Assembly: GCF_000378405.1 (NCBI RefSeq)
Contig: NZ_KB899636.1
Span: 1,366,373-1,424,686 of the forward strand
DNA from: Succinimonas amylolytica DSM 2873
GTDB lineage: Bacteria > Pseudomonadota > Gammaproteobacteria > Enterobacterales > Succinivibrionaceae
DNA: 58,314 nt
Reading direction: 5' to 3'
Part shown: positions 27,355 through 35,238 of the stretch, one piece after another
How the letters are laid out: each line of letters opens with the position of its first letter
Position numbering within the stretch: the stretch's first letter is position 1
The notes under the pieces: generated by a model
What the model saw: the letters and a program-made list of their open reading frames with translations, nothing else
What the model was told of the DNA's origin: nothing
Database searches by the model: none
Program-made: the position numbers and the translations under genes

Positions 27355-28122
27355 GTGACTGCTGAAGAATTGCCAATAAGGGCCGCCGAATCAGTGCAGG
27401 ATGCCGCTATATCGGCCGGTGCGGATATCTCCATTACCAGTCTTATCATGCATGCCAGTCCGCTGGTGCAGGGGGTAATGTGTTTTCTGGTTCTTCTCAG
27501 CATTGTCAGCTGGACAATTATTATTCAGCACGGAAGATACCTTAAGCACTGCCGCAAGGAGGCTGATGCCTTTGAGGATCGTTTCTGGGGCAGCTCGGAT
27601 CTGAATACTCTCTACCATGGCTGCGTGGGAAACCGGGAGCAGTCTGCCATGGAGAAGATTTTTGTCGCCGGATTCAAGGAATTTGCCAGAATGCACCGGG
27701 ACGGTGTGAAGAACAAGGATACTCTGATGGACGGCACCTACAGAGCCATGAAGGTCAGCTGCTCCAGGGAGCTTGAGGAGCTGGAGAATCATCTTCCCAC
27801 ACTGGCTACTATTGGTTCCATAAGTCCGTATGTCGGTCTTTTCGGGACGGTATGGGGCATCATGAGCGCCTTTATTGCGCTTTCTGCAGTGAAAAACGCT
27901 ACTCTGGCGATGGTGGCCCCGCCCATTGCGGAAGCACTGATTGCCACGGCTATGGGTCTTTTTGCAGCAATACCGGCCGTGCTTTTTTACAACCGCTATG
28001 TTACCAAAGTGGACAAACTGGAAAATCAGTATCTGAACTTCATTGATGAGTTCTCTACAATTCTCAACCGCAATACCGCGGCGAATGCTGAGAAAACCGA
28101 CAGAAAGGGGCAGCCGTCATGA
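27355..28122 (+). CDS. tolQ: Tol-Pal system proton channel subunit TolQ
   Basis: TolQ forms, with TolR, the inner-membrane proton-driven stator that energises TolA during cell constriction. The 255-residue protein has three helices: SPLVQGVMCFLVLLSIVSWTI near the N-terminus, then LPTLATIGSISPYVGLFGTVWGIMSAF and MVAPPIAEALIATAMGLFAAIPAVLFYN, the last two lining the channel. The start is GTG with AGAGAGG six bases upstream; the alternative ATG codons are too far inside. It overlaps tolR by four bases. Confidence 0.96.
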   Translation: MTAEELPIRAAESVQDAAISAGADISITSLIMHASPLVQGVMCFLVLLSIVSWTIIIQHGRYLKHCRKEADAFEDRFWGSSDLNTLYHGCVGNREQSAMEKIFVAGFKEFARMHRDGVKNKDTLMDGTYRAMKVSCSRELEELENHLPTLATIGSISPYVGLFGTVWGIMSAFIALSAVKNATLAMVAPPIAEALIATAMGLFAAIPAVLFYNRYVTKVDKLENQYLNFIDEFSTILNRNTAANAEKTDRKGQPS

Positions 28123-28550
28123 ACAGAACTCGCGCAAAAAAGCGTCCCATGGCGGAAATCAATGTAGTGCCATACATTGATGTAATGATGGTGCTTCTGG
28201 TTATATTCATTGCCACGGCTCCGGTAGTGATGCAGGGGGTTACAGTGGATTTGCCCCAGGCTGAATCGGAGGCTATGAGCGAGGATCAGAAAATTCCTGT
28301 AATCTGCAGTGTGGACGCCCGTGGGAAGTATTTTGTGGAAATTCCCGGTGGCGGAACAGTTCCTGTGGAGTCTCTCCGGGATCTTTCTGACAGAGTAAAG
28401 AGCTATCTCGGTGAAAAACCGGGATCTCCGGTGGTAGTGCAGGGGGATGTCCGGGCTTCATATGACAGTGTTATTCAGCTTATGAATTCCCTGAAGAATG
28501 CCGGTGTGGAAAGTGTGGGGCTGGTGACAGAGCCTTTGAGCAGCAGGTAG
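28119..28550 (+). CDS. tolR: Tol-Pal system protein TolR
   Basis: TolR is the ExbD-like partner of TolQ. The 143-residue protein has a short basic N-terminus, the single membrane helix VVPYIDVMMVLLVIFIATAPVVMQG carrying the proton-accepting Asp, and the periplasmic domain that ends SLKNAGVESVGLVTEP. It is translationally coupled to tolQ (ATGA overlap). Confidence 0.96.
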   Translation: MNRTRAKKRPMAEINVVPYIDVMMVLLVIFIATAPVVMQGVTVDLPQAESEAMSEDQKIPVICSVDARGKYFVEIPGGGTVPVESLRDLSDRVKSYLGEKPGSPVVVQGDVRASYDSVIQLMNSLKNAGVESVGLVTEPLSSR

Positions 28551-28617
28551 TGCCGGTTTATAGAATGTCAGAGGATTTGCCGGGCCGGGGTTGCGGTCTA
28601 GTACGGAGTTACTGTTC

Positions 28618-29748
28618 ATGAAGTACAGTCTTACAACATCAGCTGTAATTGCAGTATTGTTGCATGCAGTGCTGTTCGCTGTGCTTTTTTTTAACGTGGA
28701 TCTTACTCCCGAGGAGCCCAAGCAGAAAGAGAAGCCCCTTATTCATGCCACAATGGTAGATTATAATTCCCTCCCGGCTCAGAGGGAAGCCAGAAGAAAG
28801 GCTGAGCTGGAGGCTAAGAGAAAAGCAGAGGCCGAAGCCCGGAGAAAGGCCGAAGCGGAAGCCAGAAAGAAGGCCGAAGAAGAGGCTAAGAAGAAGGCTG
28901 AAGCCGAGGCTAAAAAGAGAGCAGAGGCTGAAGCCAGAAGGAAAGCCGAAGAAGCCCGGAAACAGGCTGAAGCCGAGGCCAGAAAAAAAGCCGAGGAAGA
29001 GGCCCGGGCGCTGGCTGAACGGCAGGCTGCTGAAAGGGCAGCCCAGGAGGAGGCCAGAAAACAGGCAGAGCTGGCTTTGAAGAAGGCCGAGGAAGCAAAG
29101 AAGAAAGCCGAAGAGGAGGCTAAGAAGAAGGCTGAAGCCGAAGCTAAGAAGAAGGCTGAAGCCGAGGCTAAGAAGAAAGCCGAAGAGGAGGCTAAGAAGA
29201 AGGCTGAAGCCGAAGCTAAGAAGAAGGCTGAAGCCGAGGCTAAGAAGAAAGCCGAAGAGGAGGCTAAGAAGAAGGCCGAAGCCGAGGCTAAGAAGAAGGC
29301 TGAAGCCGAGGCCAGGAAGAAGGCTGAAGAAGAGGCTAAAAAGAAAGCTGAAGCTGAAGCCAGAAAGAAAGCCGAGGATGAAGCAAGAAGGAAACGTGAA
29401 CAGTCTCTTGAGGATGATATTCTGGGGACTCTGAACGGATCCGGACAGAATGGTTCTCCTCAAAACGGTACGAATGCCCAGCTCGAAATGGCACAGCGTT
29501 ATGGCATGACTGTTAAGAGCATTATTGAGGAAGCCTGGCACGTAGAAAAGGCTATGAACGGCAAAACGGTAAACATTACGGTCAGAATTTCCGAGAATGG
29601 CAGTATCAGCGGTGAAAACTGTACCGGGGACAGCCGCGTGTGTCAGAGTGTCAGACAGGCACTGGACAGAATTCACGCCTTTCCGGCTCCGCCTAAGGAA
29701 TGCAGCGATTGCCGGGTAATCCATTTGAAGATGACTCCGCGGATTTAA
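28618..29748 (+). CDS. tolA: Tol-Pal system protein TolA
   Basis: TolA bridges the inner-membrane TolQR motor to TolB/Pal at the outer membrane. The 376-residue protein has the three classical domains: an N-terminal membrane anchor (MKYSLTTSAVIAVLLHAVLF), a very long Ala/Lys/Glu helical rod (about residues 50-265, mainly AKKKAEAEA-type repeats) and a compact C-terminal domain with two cysteine pairs (NCTGDSRVC, CSDC) and AQRYGMTVKSIIEEAW. I chose the ATG; a TTG nine codons earlier is in frame but would spoil the anchor. The rod contains perfect DNA repeats, described separately. Confidence 0.93.
   Translation: MKYSLTTSAVIAVLLHAVLFAVLFFNVDLTPEEPKQKEKPLIHATMVDYNSLPAQREARRKAELEAKRKAEAEARRKAEAEARKKAEEEAKKKAEAEAKKRAEAEARRKAEEARKQAEAEARKKAEEEARALAERQAAERAAQEEARKQAELALKKAEEAKKKAEEEAKKKAEAEAKKKAEAEAKKKAEEEAKKKAEAEAKKKAEAEAKKKAEEEAKKKAEAEAKKKAEAEARKKAEEEAKKKAEAEARKKAEDEARRKREQSLEDDILGTLNGSGQNGSPQNGTNAQLEMAQRYGMTVKSIIEEAWHVEKAMNGKTVNITVRISENGSISGENCTGDSRVCQSVRQALDRIHAFPAPPKECSDCRVIHLKMTPRI
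29101..29316 (+). repeat. 72-bp tandem repeat inside tolA
   Basis: Three consecutive 72-bp units encode 24 residues of the TolA rod each. Units 1 (29101-29172) and 2 (29173-29244) are identical base for base. Unit 3 differs at a few third positions and near its end. Such perfect repeats are prone to slippage, so rod length may vary between strains. Confidence 0.85.
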
Positions 29749-29806
29749 TGGGGATTTACTTACAGGGAGCCGGTGTCTGAATAAATAAAACATCGGGATT
29801 GCAAAT

Positions 29807-31093
29807 ATGAAAGTGTGGAAAAAAGCCTTCAGTGCTGCGGTGCTGTTTTTAGGGATTACGGGAGTCAGCCGGGCGGATCTTAACCTTGAGATAACCGGTG
29901 GCATGGATGTCGGAAGGAAAATTGTAGTGGTTCCCTTCGGAGGCCAGAATGCAGTACGGGAGGATCAGGATCTGGCGGGAATCATTGCTGCCGATCTTTC
30001 CCGTTCGGGGGTGTTTTCTCCGGTGGCAGCGGGAAGCCAGAAGGCGTTCACCGGTGCTGAGGTGAAAACTTCTGATTTTCCGGCCGGAACCGAGGCGGTA
30101 GTGGTAGGACGTGTGGCCAGGGGCGCGTCGGGATATGTGGTTAATTTTGAGCTGGTATCCCTGACATCCGGAAATCCTCTGGTTATTCAGGGGGTAAAGG
30201 CAGAGGTTCCTCTCAGCAGACTGCGGGAATACGGCCATAGGATCAGTGATCAGGTTTATGAAAAGCTCACGGGATCCAAAGGAGGTTTTGCCACCAGAAT
30301 TGCCTACATTAAAAGATCGTTTGCCTCAAAGCATCCTTATCAGCTGGCGGTTTCTGACTATGACGGCAAAAACGAGACGGTGCTTCTGGTTTCATCACAG
30401 CCCCTGATGAGTCCGAAGTGGAGAAATGACGGCAGGACTCTGGCCTATGTGTCGTTTGAACAAAGGAAGCCCCAGATTTATACCCTTGATATTGTCTCCC
30501 GCAGCAGAAAGCTTATTACCAGTTTTCCGGGACTTAACAGCAATCCGGCCTGGTCACCGGACGGATCAAGTCTGGCAATGGTTCTTTCCAAGGACGGAAA
30601 TCCGGAAATCTATGTTCTTAACCTGACTGCCAAGAGTCTGAGACGCATTACCAGCAATCCTGGTATCGATACTGAACCGTCCTGGTCCCCGGATGGCAGA
30701 AAGCTGTATTTTGTGTCTGAGCGGGCAGGATCTCCGCAGGTTTTCGGCGTGGATTTTTCTTCAGGTGCTGTATCCCGGGTAACAAGATCTCCGGTAAAGA
30801 ATCTCTCTCCGGTTGTAATGCCTGATAATTCGGGTATAGTGTTAATTAATCAGAACGGCGGTTTTCGGGTATCCCGGCAGGATTTTTCCGGCAGTCTGTA
30901 TTCTCTTACCGGAACCTCTCTGGATGAGTCACCGACCGTATCTCCTGGCGGCAATATGATTATTTACAACACGGTTAAGGGGGGCAAAAGTGTTCTGGCG
31001 CTGGTGTCCGCAAATGGCAGATACCGGGAGGTTCTCAGGAATTCCGGAGGGGAGTATTACTTCCCGTCATGGTCCGGGTATGCCGGAAAGTGA
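29807..31093 (+). CDS. tolB: Tol-Pal system periplasmic protein TolB
   Basis: TolB is the periplasmic beta-propeller protein that binds Pal and TolA. The 428-residue protein has a signal peptide (MKVWKKAFSAAVLFLGITGVSRA), an N-terminal domain (LEITGGMDVGRKIVVVPFGG) and about six propeller blades with the recurring SPDGxxLxxVS / WSPDG signature (PAWSPDGSSLAMV, PSWSPDGRKLYFVSE). The expected TolA-binding N-terminal segment, DLNLEIT, follows the cleavage site. Confidence 0.95.
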   Translation: MKVWKKAFSAAVLFLGITGVSRADLNLEITGGMDVGRKIVVVPFGGQNAVREDQDLAGIIAADLSRSGVFSPVAAGSQKAFTGAEVKTSDFPAGTEAVVVGRVARGASGYVVNFELVSLTSGNPLVIQGVKAEVPLSRLREYGHRISDQVYEKLTGSKGGFATRIAYIKRSFASKHPYQLAVSDYDGKNETVLLVSSQPLMSPKWRNDGRTLAYVSFEQRKPQIYTLDIVSRSRKLITSFPGLNSNPAWSPDGSSLAMVLSKDGNPEIYVLNLTAKSLRRITSNPGIDTEPSWSPDGRKLYFVSERAGSPQVFGVDFSSGAVSRVTRSPVKNLSPVVMPDNSGIVLINQNGGFRVSRQDFSGSLYSLTGTSLDESPTVSPGGNMIIYNTVKGGKSVLALVSANGRYREVLRNSGGEYYFPSWSGYAGK

Positions 31094-31161
31094 TTGTGGA
31101 CGGGAAATTTTTACTTCGCTGTAAAAGGTTTGAATTTTAAAATTTGCAAGGGATCTGTTTT

Positions 31162-31728
31162 ATGTTAAAAAAGTATTTTTTCTGTTTTTCCGCAGCGCTG
31201 CTCTTCACGCTGGGGCTTACCGGCTGTGCTACCAGGAATGACGACAGCAGCACCGACTCCACCGCCATTGTTGAGGATCCTTCCATTGTAGAAACCGGTG
31301 ATTCCATGGAGAACGGAGCCATTGTGGTAGGAGATGATTATGCTTCTCCGAACGATGGACTGGAGCTGACCAAGGAGCAGCGTGCCAAGCTGCAGGCTCT
31401 TAAGCAGGATAACGTTATCTATTTTGCTTTTGACAGTGATGCCATTCCGAATAATTACATAACTCTGCTGGAGGCTCATGCCGATTTTCTTAGAACAGCT
31501 TCGAAGGTTACCATCATTATTGAAGGTCATACCGATGAACGCGGTACTCCGGAATACAACATTGCACTGGGGGAACGCCGTGCCCGTTCTGTAGCGCAGT
31601 ATCTTCTCAACCTGGGGGTTCCTGCCCAGCAGATTTCCATTGTCAGCTACGGTGAGGAAAAGCCCCAGCTTTTTGAGCATAATGAAAATGCCTGGAAGAA
31701 AAACCGCCGGGCAGTGATTTCGTATTAA
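31162..31728 (+). CDS. pal: Peptidoglycan-associated lipoprotein Pal
   Basis: Pal is an outer-membrane lipoprotein that binds peptidoglycan and TolB. The 188-residue protein has a lipoprotein signal ending LGLTGC, an acidic linker of about 50 residues and an OmpA-like peptidoglycan-binding domain: IYFAFDSDAI, IIIEGHTDERGTPEYNIALGERRA, VSYGEEKP and the final NRRAVISY. AAGGGA stands upstream of the chosen ATG. The Asp and Arg that clamp diaminopimelate are present. Confidence 0.96.
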   Translation: MLKKYFFCFSAALLFTLGLTGCATRNDDSSTDSTAIVEDPSIVETGDSMENGAIVVGDDYASPNDGLELTKEQRAKLQALKQDNVIYFAFDSDAIPNNYITLLEAHADFLRTASKVTIIIEGHTDERGTPEYNIALGERRARSVAQYLLNLGVPAQQISIVSYGEEKPQLFEHNENAWKKNRRAVISY

Positions 31729-31740
31729 TGAGGAACGATC

Positions 31741-32469
31741 ATGGCTTTTACAAGGTTTAGAGGTATTGTGGTGCCGGCTGTGCTGTCGGCATGCCTTCTT
31801 TCTCCGCTGGCAGTGGCGGAACCTTCGGTAGCCCAGCTGGAAAAACAGATTAATGCCAGAAATGCGGCTCTTCTTGATATGCAGAACCGGGTGCAGCAGC
31901 AGGAAGCAGCTATCAGAAAACTGGAAGGGCGGATTCAGGATCTTTCGGAACGTCTTAGTGCACTGGAGAAGGGAACTGTCAGACCTGTGGCACCCGCTAA
32001 TGGCAATCAGCCGGCACCGGATACAGCTTCTTCCGCCAAAAACGGCCCCAAGCCGCAGCCTGACTCAACCCAGGTTCCTGAAGCTAAAAAGACTGCCGGA
32101 GATCCCAAGAAGATATATGACGATTCCTTTGCATCTGTAAGGGACAATAATTTCAGGAAGGCAGAGGCCGGCTTTACCGAGCTTATTCAGAATTATCCCG
32201 ATTCCGATCTGGTTCCTAACTCCTATTACTGGCTGGGACAGATTTACTACAAGGAAAAACAGTACCAGAAAGCCCGGGAGAATTTTCTGAATGTAACCAA
32301 ATACAAATCCTGTCCGAAGCGTGCGGATTCCATTTTCAAGCTGGGATCCATCGAGGAGCTTTTAAAGAACCCCGAAAAGGCCAAAAAGTTTTATCAGGTG
32401 GTGGTCAATTCCTATAAAGGCTCCGCAGAGGCTGTTCTCGCCCAGAAGGCTTTGGATCGTCTTAAGTAA
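31741..32469 (+). CDS. cpoB: Cell division coordinator CpoB (YbgF)
   Basis: CpoB is periplasmic and links the Tol machine to peptidoglycan synthesis by PBP1B during division. The 242-residue protein has a signal peptide (to about residue 26, VAVAEP), an N-terminal trimerising coiled coil (VAQLEKQINARNAALLDMQNRVQQQ, in heptads to about residue 80), a Pro/Ser linker and C-terminal TPRs (YDDSFASVRDNNFRKAEAGF, NSYYWLGQIYYKEKQYQKARENF). It lies 12 bases after pal and is last in the tol cluster, ahead of a strong terminator. Confidence 0.93.
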   Translation: MAFTRFRGIVVPAVLSACLLSPLAVAEPSVAQLEKQINARNAALLDMQNRVQQQEAAIRKLEGRIQDLSERLSALEKGTVRPVAPANGNQPAPDTASSAKNGPKPQPDSTQVPEAKKTAGDPKKIYDDSFASVRDNNFRKAEAGFTELIQNYPDSDLVPNSYYWLGQIYYKEKQYQKARENFLNVTKYKSCPKRADSIFKLGSIEELLKNPEKAKKFYQVVVNSYKGSAEAVLAQKALDRLK

Positions 32470-32505
32470 TATTTTTCAGCAGATCTTTTATAAATATTGT
32501 TTGAT

Positions 32506-32538
32506 ACAGGAGGTTCCGCGTGCGGGATCTCCTGTTTT
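32506..32538 (+). terminator. Intrinsic terminator of the tol-pal-cpoB operon
   Basis: ACAGGAG pairs with CTCCTGT (7 bp), continues after a G/T bulge pair into TTCCGC/GCGGGA, and is followed by TTTT. It lies 37 bases after the cpoB stop codon. Confidence 0.8.
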
Positions 32539-33198
32539 GCTATTTCCGGTATCCGGCATTATCAGGCGTGGTGATTTACTCCCGTTTTTTCTTTCGGGCA
32601 CTAATCTTCACGGTGCCGCAAAGTCATGATTATTGAAATATGACCATTTGTCTGGACAGTTTGCTGTCAGGATAATATGCTGATATCAGAGAGTATCCGG
32701 AGAGAATCCTGTGAATACAGACAGTGAAAGAGAAGCTGCTGTTTTTAAAATATCCGCAGGTGAACTGTGTGATGACCTGTCAGCAGGCAGTGCATGTCAG
32801 ACAGCATTATTCCGGTCAGCCATATTTTGGGTGTGTGATAGCACATGATATGTTCGTGGAGCCAGTTTCTGCTGTGAAAGGGGGAGAGCCGGAACCGGTA
32901 ATGATCATTGATGAGCGGCACTATGCGTGTAACTTGTTTCCTTCATGTTAGGATTAATGTAGCTCATATGGCTCCGAGTCTTATCAGACAGAGACCTTAA
33001 TGACGGTATTCTGATGAACCGTGCTGTATGATTAAAACCGGTTTTTGACAGGTTTTCGTTTATTCTCGCCGTCAGAGCTGTGTGAATAACAGCAGAATTA
33101 GCAATACCGGCAGCTCCTTGTTTGGCTAGGTGTAGCTAAAAACGTTTGTTTTTTGGTGTTTATGTCAGGGATATGGACAATGGAACAGGAATAGTTCA
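32539..33198. other. 660-bp intergenic region, no convincing gene
   Basis: Only short frames occur (the longest about 75 codons, without signal, domain or ribosome binding site). The last 200 bases are AT-rich leader for the following zinc-ribbon gene, with AGGAA before its ATG. Part of the middle may be a decayed gene, but I could not match it to anything. Confidence 0.5.
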
Positions 33199-34866
33199 AT
33201 GGAAGATACATCTCGTATTCCCTTACGGGTATATTGCAAAAACTGCAATACTCCGGCAGGTTTTGATATTTTAAGACAGTCATATCGCTGTCCCGGCTGC
33301 GGAGAGCTTACCGGTATTGCCGAAGCCGGGAGATCGGCCCGGAACTGGTGTCGTCTTAACAGACAGAATACCAGAGAGCGTAATGAGGGTACCGAATACC
33401 GGGAATGTGTCTGTCCCTCCTGTGGAGCTGTAGTGGCATTTCCGGAGGGAGATGCCTCCCGGAAATGTCTTTACTGTGGCACTGCTCTCATAAGACCGGA
33501 GCTGCTGGATCCTGCAAGACTTCCGGAAATTATCATCCCCTTTTTCATAACGGAAAGTGAAGCCCGCGAAAGAATGCGTTCCTGGGCTGAAAAAAATCGC
33601 AAAAAAGCCGAAGCCCGGGACGTTCTGGCCGCTATTGACATTCTCACTGGCTGCTATGTTCCGTATCAGCTGGTCAGGGGCCCGGTGTCCGGCACGGTGT
33701 TCCGGGACGGGGGGTATCGTCAGTATCAGTGTTATGGGTATCTGGAAGGCATTGCCGTCAGCACCTCGAAGAATCTTGACAACCTGGTTCTGAATGAAAT
33801 GGAGCCATTTGACTGGTCTCAGGCAAAACCGTTTGACTATGGGATTATTTCCGGGCATCGGGTGCAGCTTATGGATCTCAGCGAAGCCGATACTGATAAA
33901 AGGATCCGTGAAGAAGTGCGGGAGGATTTTCTGCCCGAGATTGAGAGGGTGCTTCAGACTTCGGGCGTTGACGTGACTGTGGCTACCGGTGATCTTATGG
34001 TTCTGAATGCGCTTCTGCCGGTTTACATTATCAGGCAGGGAAATCTTCTGGCGGTAATGAACGGCCAGACCGGCAGAATTGCCGTCAGCGGAACGCGTAC
34101 CAGTATCAGCTATCCCTGGGTTATCGAGCCCCTGATTTATACGACTGTTCTGACTCTGGCGCTGGGTTGTTTTTTCGGGTTTAACCCGGAGCTTGTGGTG
34201 TATGGGGGGATGGTTTTCGGGGCAATTATCTTTGCCATTATGGGGGACGGCAAGAAATCGCTGATCAGGAATGTGGTGCTCAGAACGGAAGCAGCAAAAG
34301 CCCGTCGCGAGGGTCGGAGACTGCGAATTGATGAAGAGAAGGATATTCTGAGAAATCCCTATGACAACAGTCCGGTTTTCCGGGATCTTAACGAAAACGG
34401 AGATCTGGTGCCGGTGAGCATCAGTTTTTATGGTTCTTCAAGAATTTTGAAGCTCATGCTGAACTCGTTATTCATAATATTTCTGCCGGTAATTCTGGCA
34501 GCACCGCTGCGGCTTATGGTAATGGAATCTCACGAAAGCTTTATGTCAGATTTTCACATGGAGTACGGTGCTGCCTGGTACGTTTTGGCGGCTATGGTGG
34601 TGCTGGTATACCTTCTTAAAGCCGGTCGTGTTACGGTTTATGACCATCCCGTTCTTCACGAACTTATGCCAGATGGCAGCAAACGCCGGATCCGGAATTC
34701 CGGAAAGGGGCAATGCGGTTTTTTCTCCATGTTCATGAATGAAAACGGTGAATCCCGGCTGAAGCTTTTTTTGAAGGGTGATCCTAAAATGGGATGTTTT
34801 GTAATCGGCCTGATTCTCTTCATTCTGCTGGGAAGTACCGTTACCATCGTTTTTGGGGGAGAGTGA
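33199..34866 (+). CDS. Large zinc-ribbon membrane protein, unknown function
   Basis: The 555-residue protein begins with two zinc ribbons (VYCKNCNTPAGF...YRCPGCGELTG and CVCPSCGAVVAFP...KCLYCGTALI). A mixed domain of about 200 residues follows, containing IIIPFFITESEARERMRSW and GCYVPYQLVRGPVSGTVF, then hydrophobic segments near 300-350, 410-435 and 445-465 and a final helix at about 530-550. The pattern of zinc ribbon, then a domain that begins with PFxI and ends with a YVPYW-like motif, is seen in bacterial proteins annotated only as TFIIB-type or DnaJ-like zinc-ribbon proteins. The biochemical role is unknown. Two terminators follow. Confidence 0.7.
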   Translation: MEDTSRIPLRVYCKNCNTPAGFDILRQSYRCPGCGELTGIAEAGRSARNWCRLNRQNTRERNEGTEYRECVCPSCGAVVAFPEGDASRKCLYCGTALIRPELLDPARLPEIIIPFFITESEARERMRSWAEKNRKKAEARDVLAAIDILTGCYVPYQLVRGPVSGTVFRDGGYRQYQCYGYLEGIAVSTSKNLDNLVLNEMEPFDWSQAKPFDYGIISGHRVQLMDLSEADTDKRIREEVREDFLPEIERVLQTSGVDVTVATGDLMVLNALLPVYIIRQGNLLAVMNGQTGRIAVSGTRTSISYPWVIEPLIYTTVLTLALGCFFGFNPELVVYGGMVFGAIIFAIMGDGKKSLIRNVVLRTEAAKARREGRRLRIDEEKDILRNPYDNSPVFRDLNENGDLVPVSISFYGSSRILKLMLNSLFIIFLPVILAAPLRLMVMESHESFMSDFHMEYGAAWYVLAAMVVLVYLLKAGRVTVYDHPVLHELMPDGSKRRIRNSGKGQCGFFSMFMNENGESRLKLFLKGDPKMGCFVIGLILFILLGSTVTIVFGGE

Positions 34867-34926
34867 TAATCGCTGTCTCTGCGGCACTTTTAAAGTAATG
34901 GAGTGCTTTAGTTTATTTCTGTTTAT

Positions 34927-34960
34927 GCCGGCGGTTTTGCTATCCTCCGGCTTTTTTTTT
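34927..34960 (+). terminator. Intrinsic terminator 1 after the zinc-ribbon gene
   Basis: GCCGGCGG and CCTCCGGC form an 8-bp stem with one mismatch and a 9-base loop, followed by nine T residues. Confidence 0.8.
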
Positions 34961-34974
34961 CTGCCATGGTAAAT

Positions 34975-35011
34975 GTGATCTCCGGTGTGACCGGGGATCA
35001 CGATTTTTTTT
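34975..35011 (+). terminator. Intrinsic terminator 2, upstream of leuA
   Basis: GTGATC-T-CCGG, a TGTGA loop and CCGG-G-GATCAC give an 11-bp stem with one T:G pair, followed by GATTTTTTTT. It comes 15 bases after terminator 1 and about 230 bases before leuA. It may be a back-up terminator or belong to a leader control element of leuA. Confidence 0.75.
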
Positions 35012-35238
35012 GCCGGGGTATAAGTCTGACATGCGGTGTGGCAATGGCATGAGTTTCAGATCTCCGGATCACACGCACCTGCCCTGTTTCTGAAAATGCT
35101 GTAATGCTGACGCTACTGCCTGGGATTCATGGCAAATTGCGAAAATTTAGTGACAAATGTGAGAAAAGTCTTTATTTTTTTTGAGAGAAGCTTAAAATAT
35201 ATCATAAGTTTTGATTTATTTTAAAAAAAGAGGTCCCT
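35012..35238 (+). promoter_or_regulatory. leuA upstream region
   Basis: The final 100 bases are markedly AT-rich and end with AAAAAAAGAGGTCCCT, a good ribosome binding site for leuA. TTGAGA (35181) and AT-rich -10-like boxes are present, but I cannot fix one promoter. No leader peptide rich in leucine codons is evident, so classical leu attenuation is not supported. If the fused protein regulates itself, its binding site would be expected here. Confidence 0.4.

Noticed and set aside
28639..29904. 421-codon minus-strand frame rich in Leu, Phe and Ser opposite tolA
   Set aside because: It is the complement of the Ala/Lys/Glu repeat of tolA, which keeps the opposite strand open.
32724..32951. 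75-codon frame in the gap after cpoB
   Set aside because: No ribosome site, signal or domain, and the composition looks non-coding.
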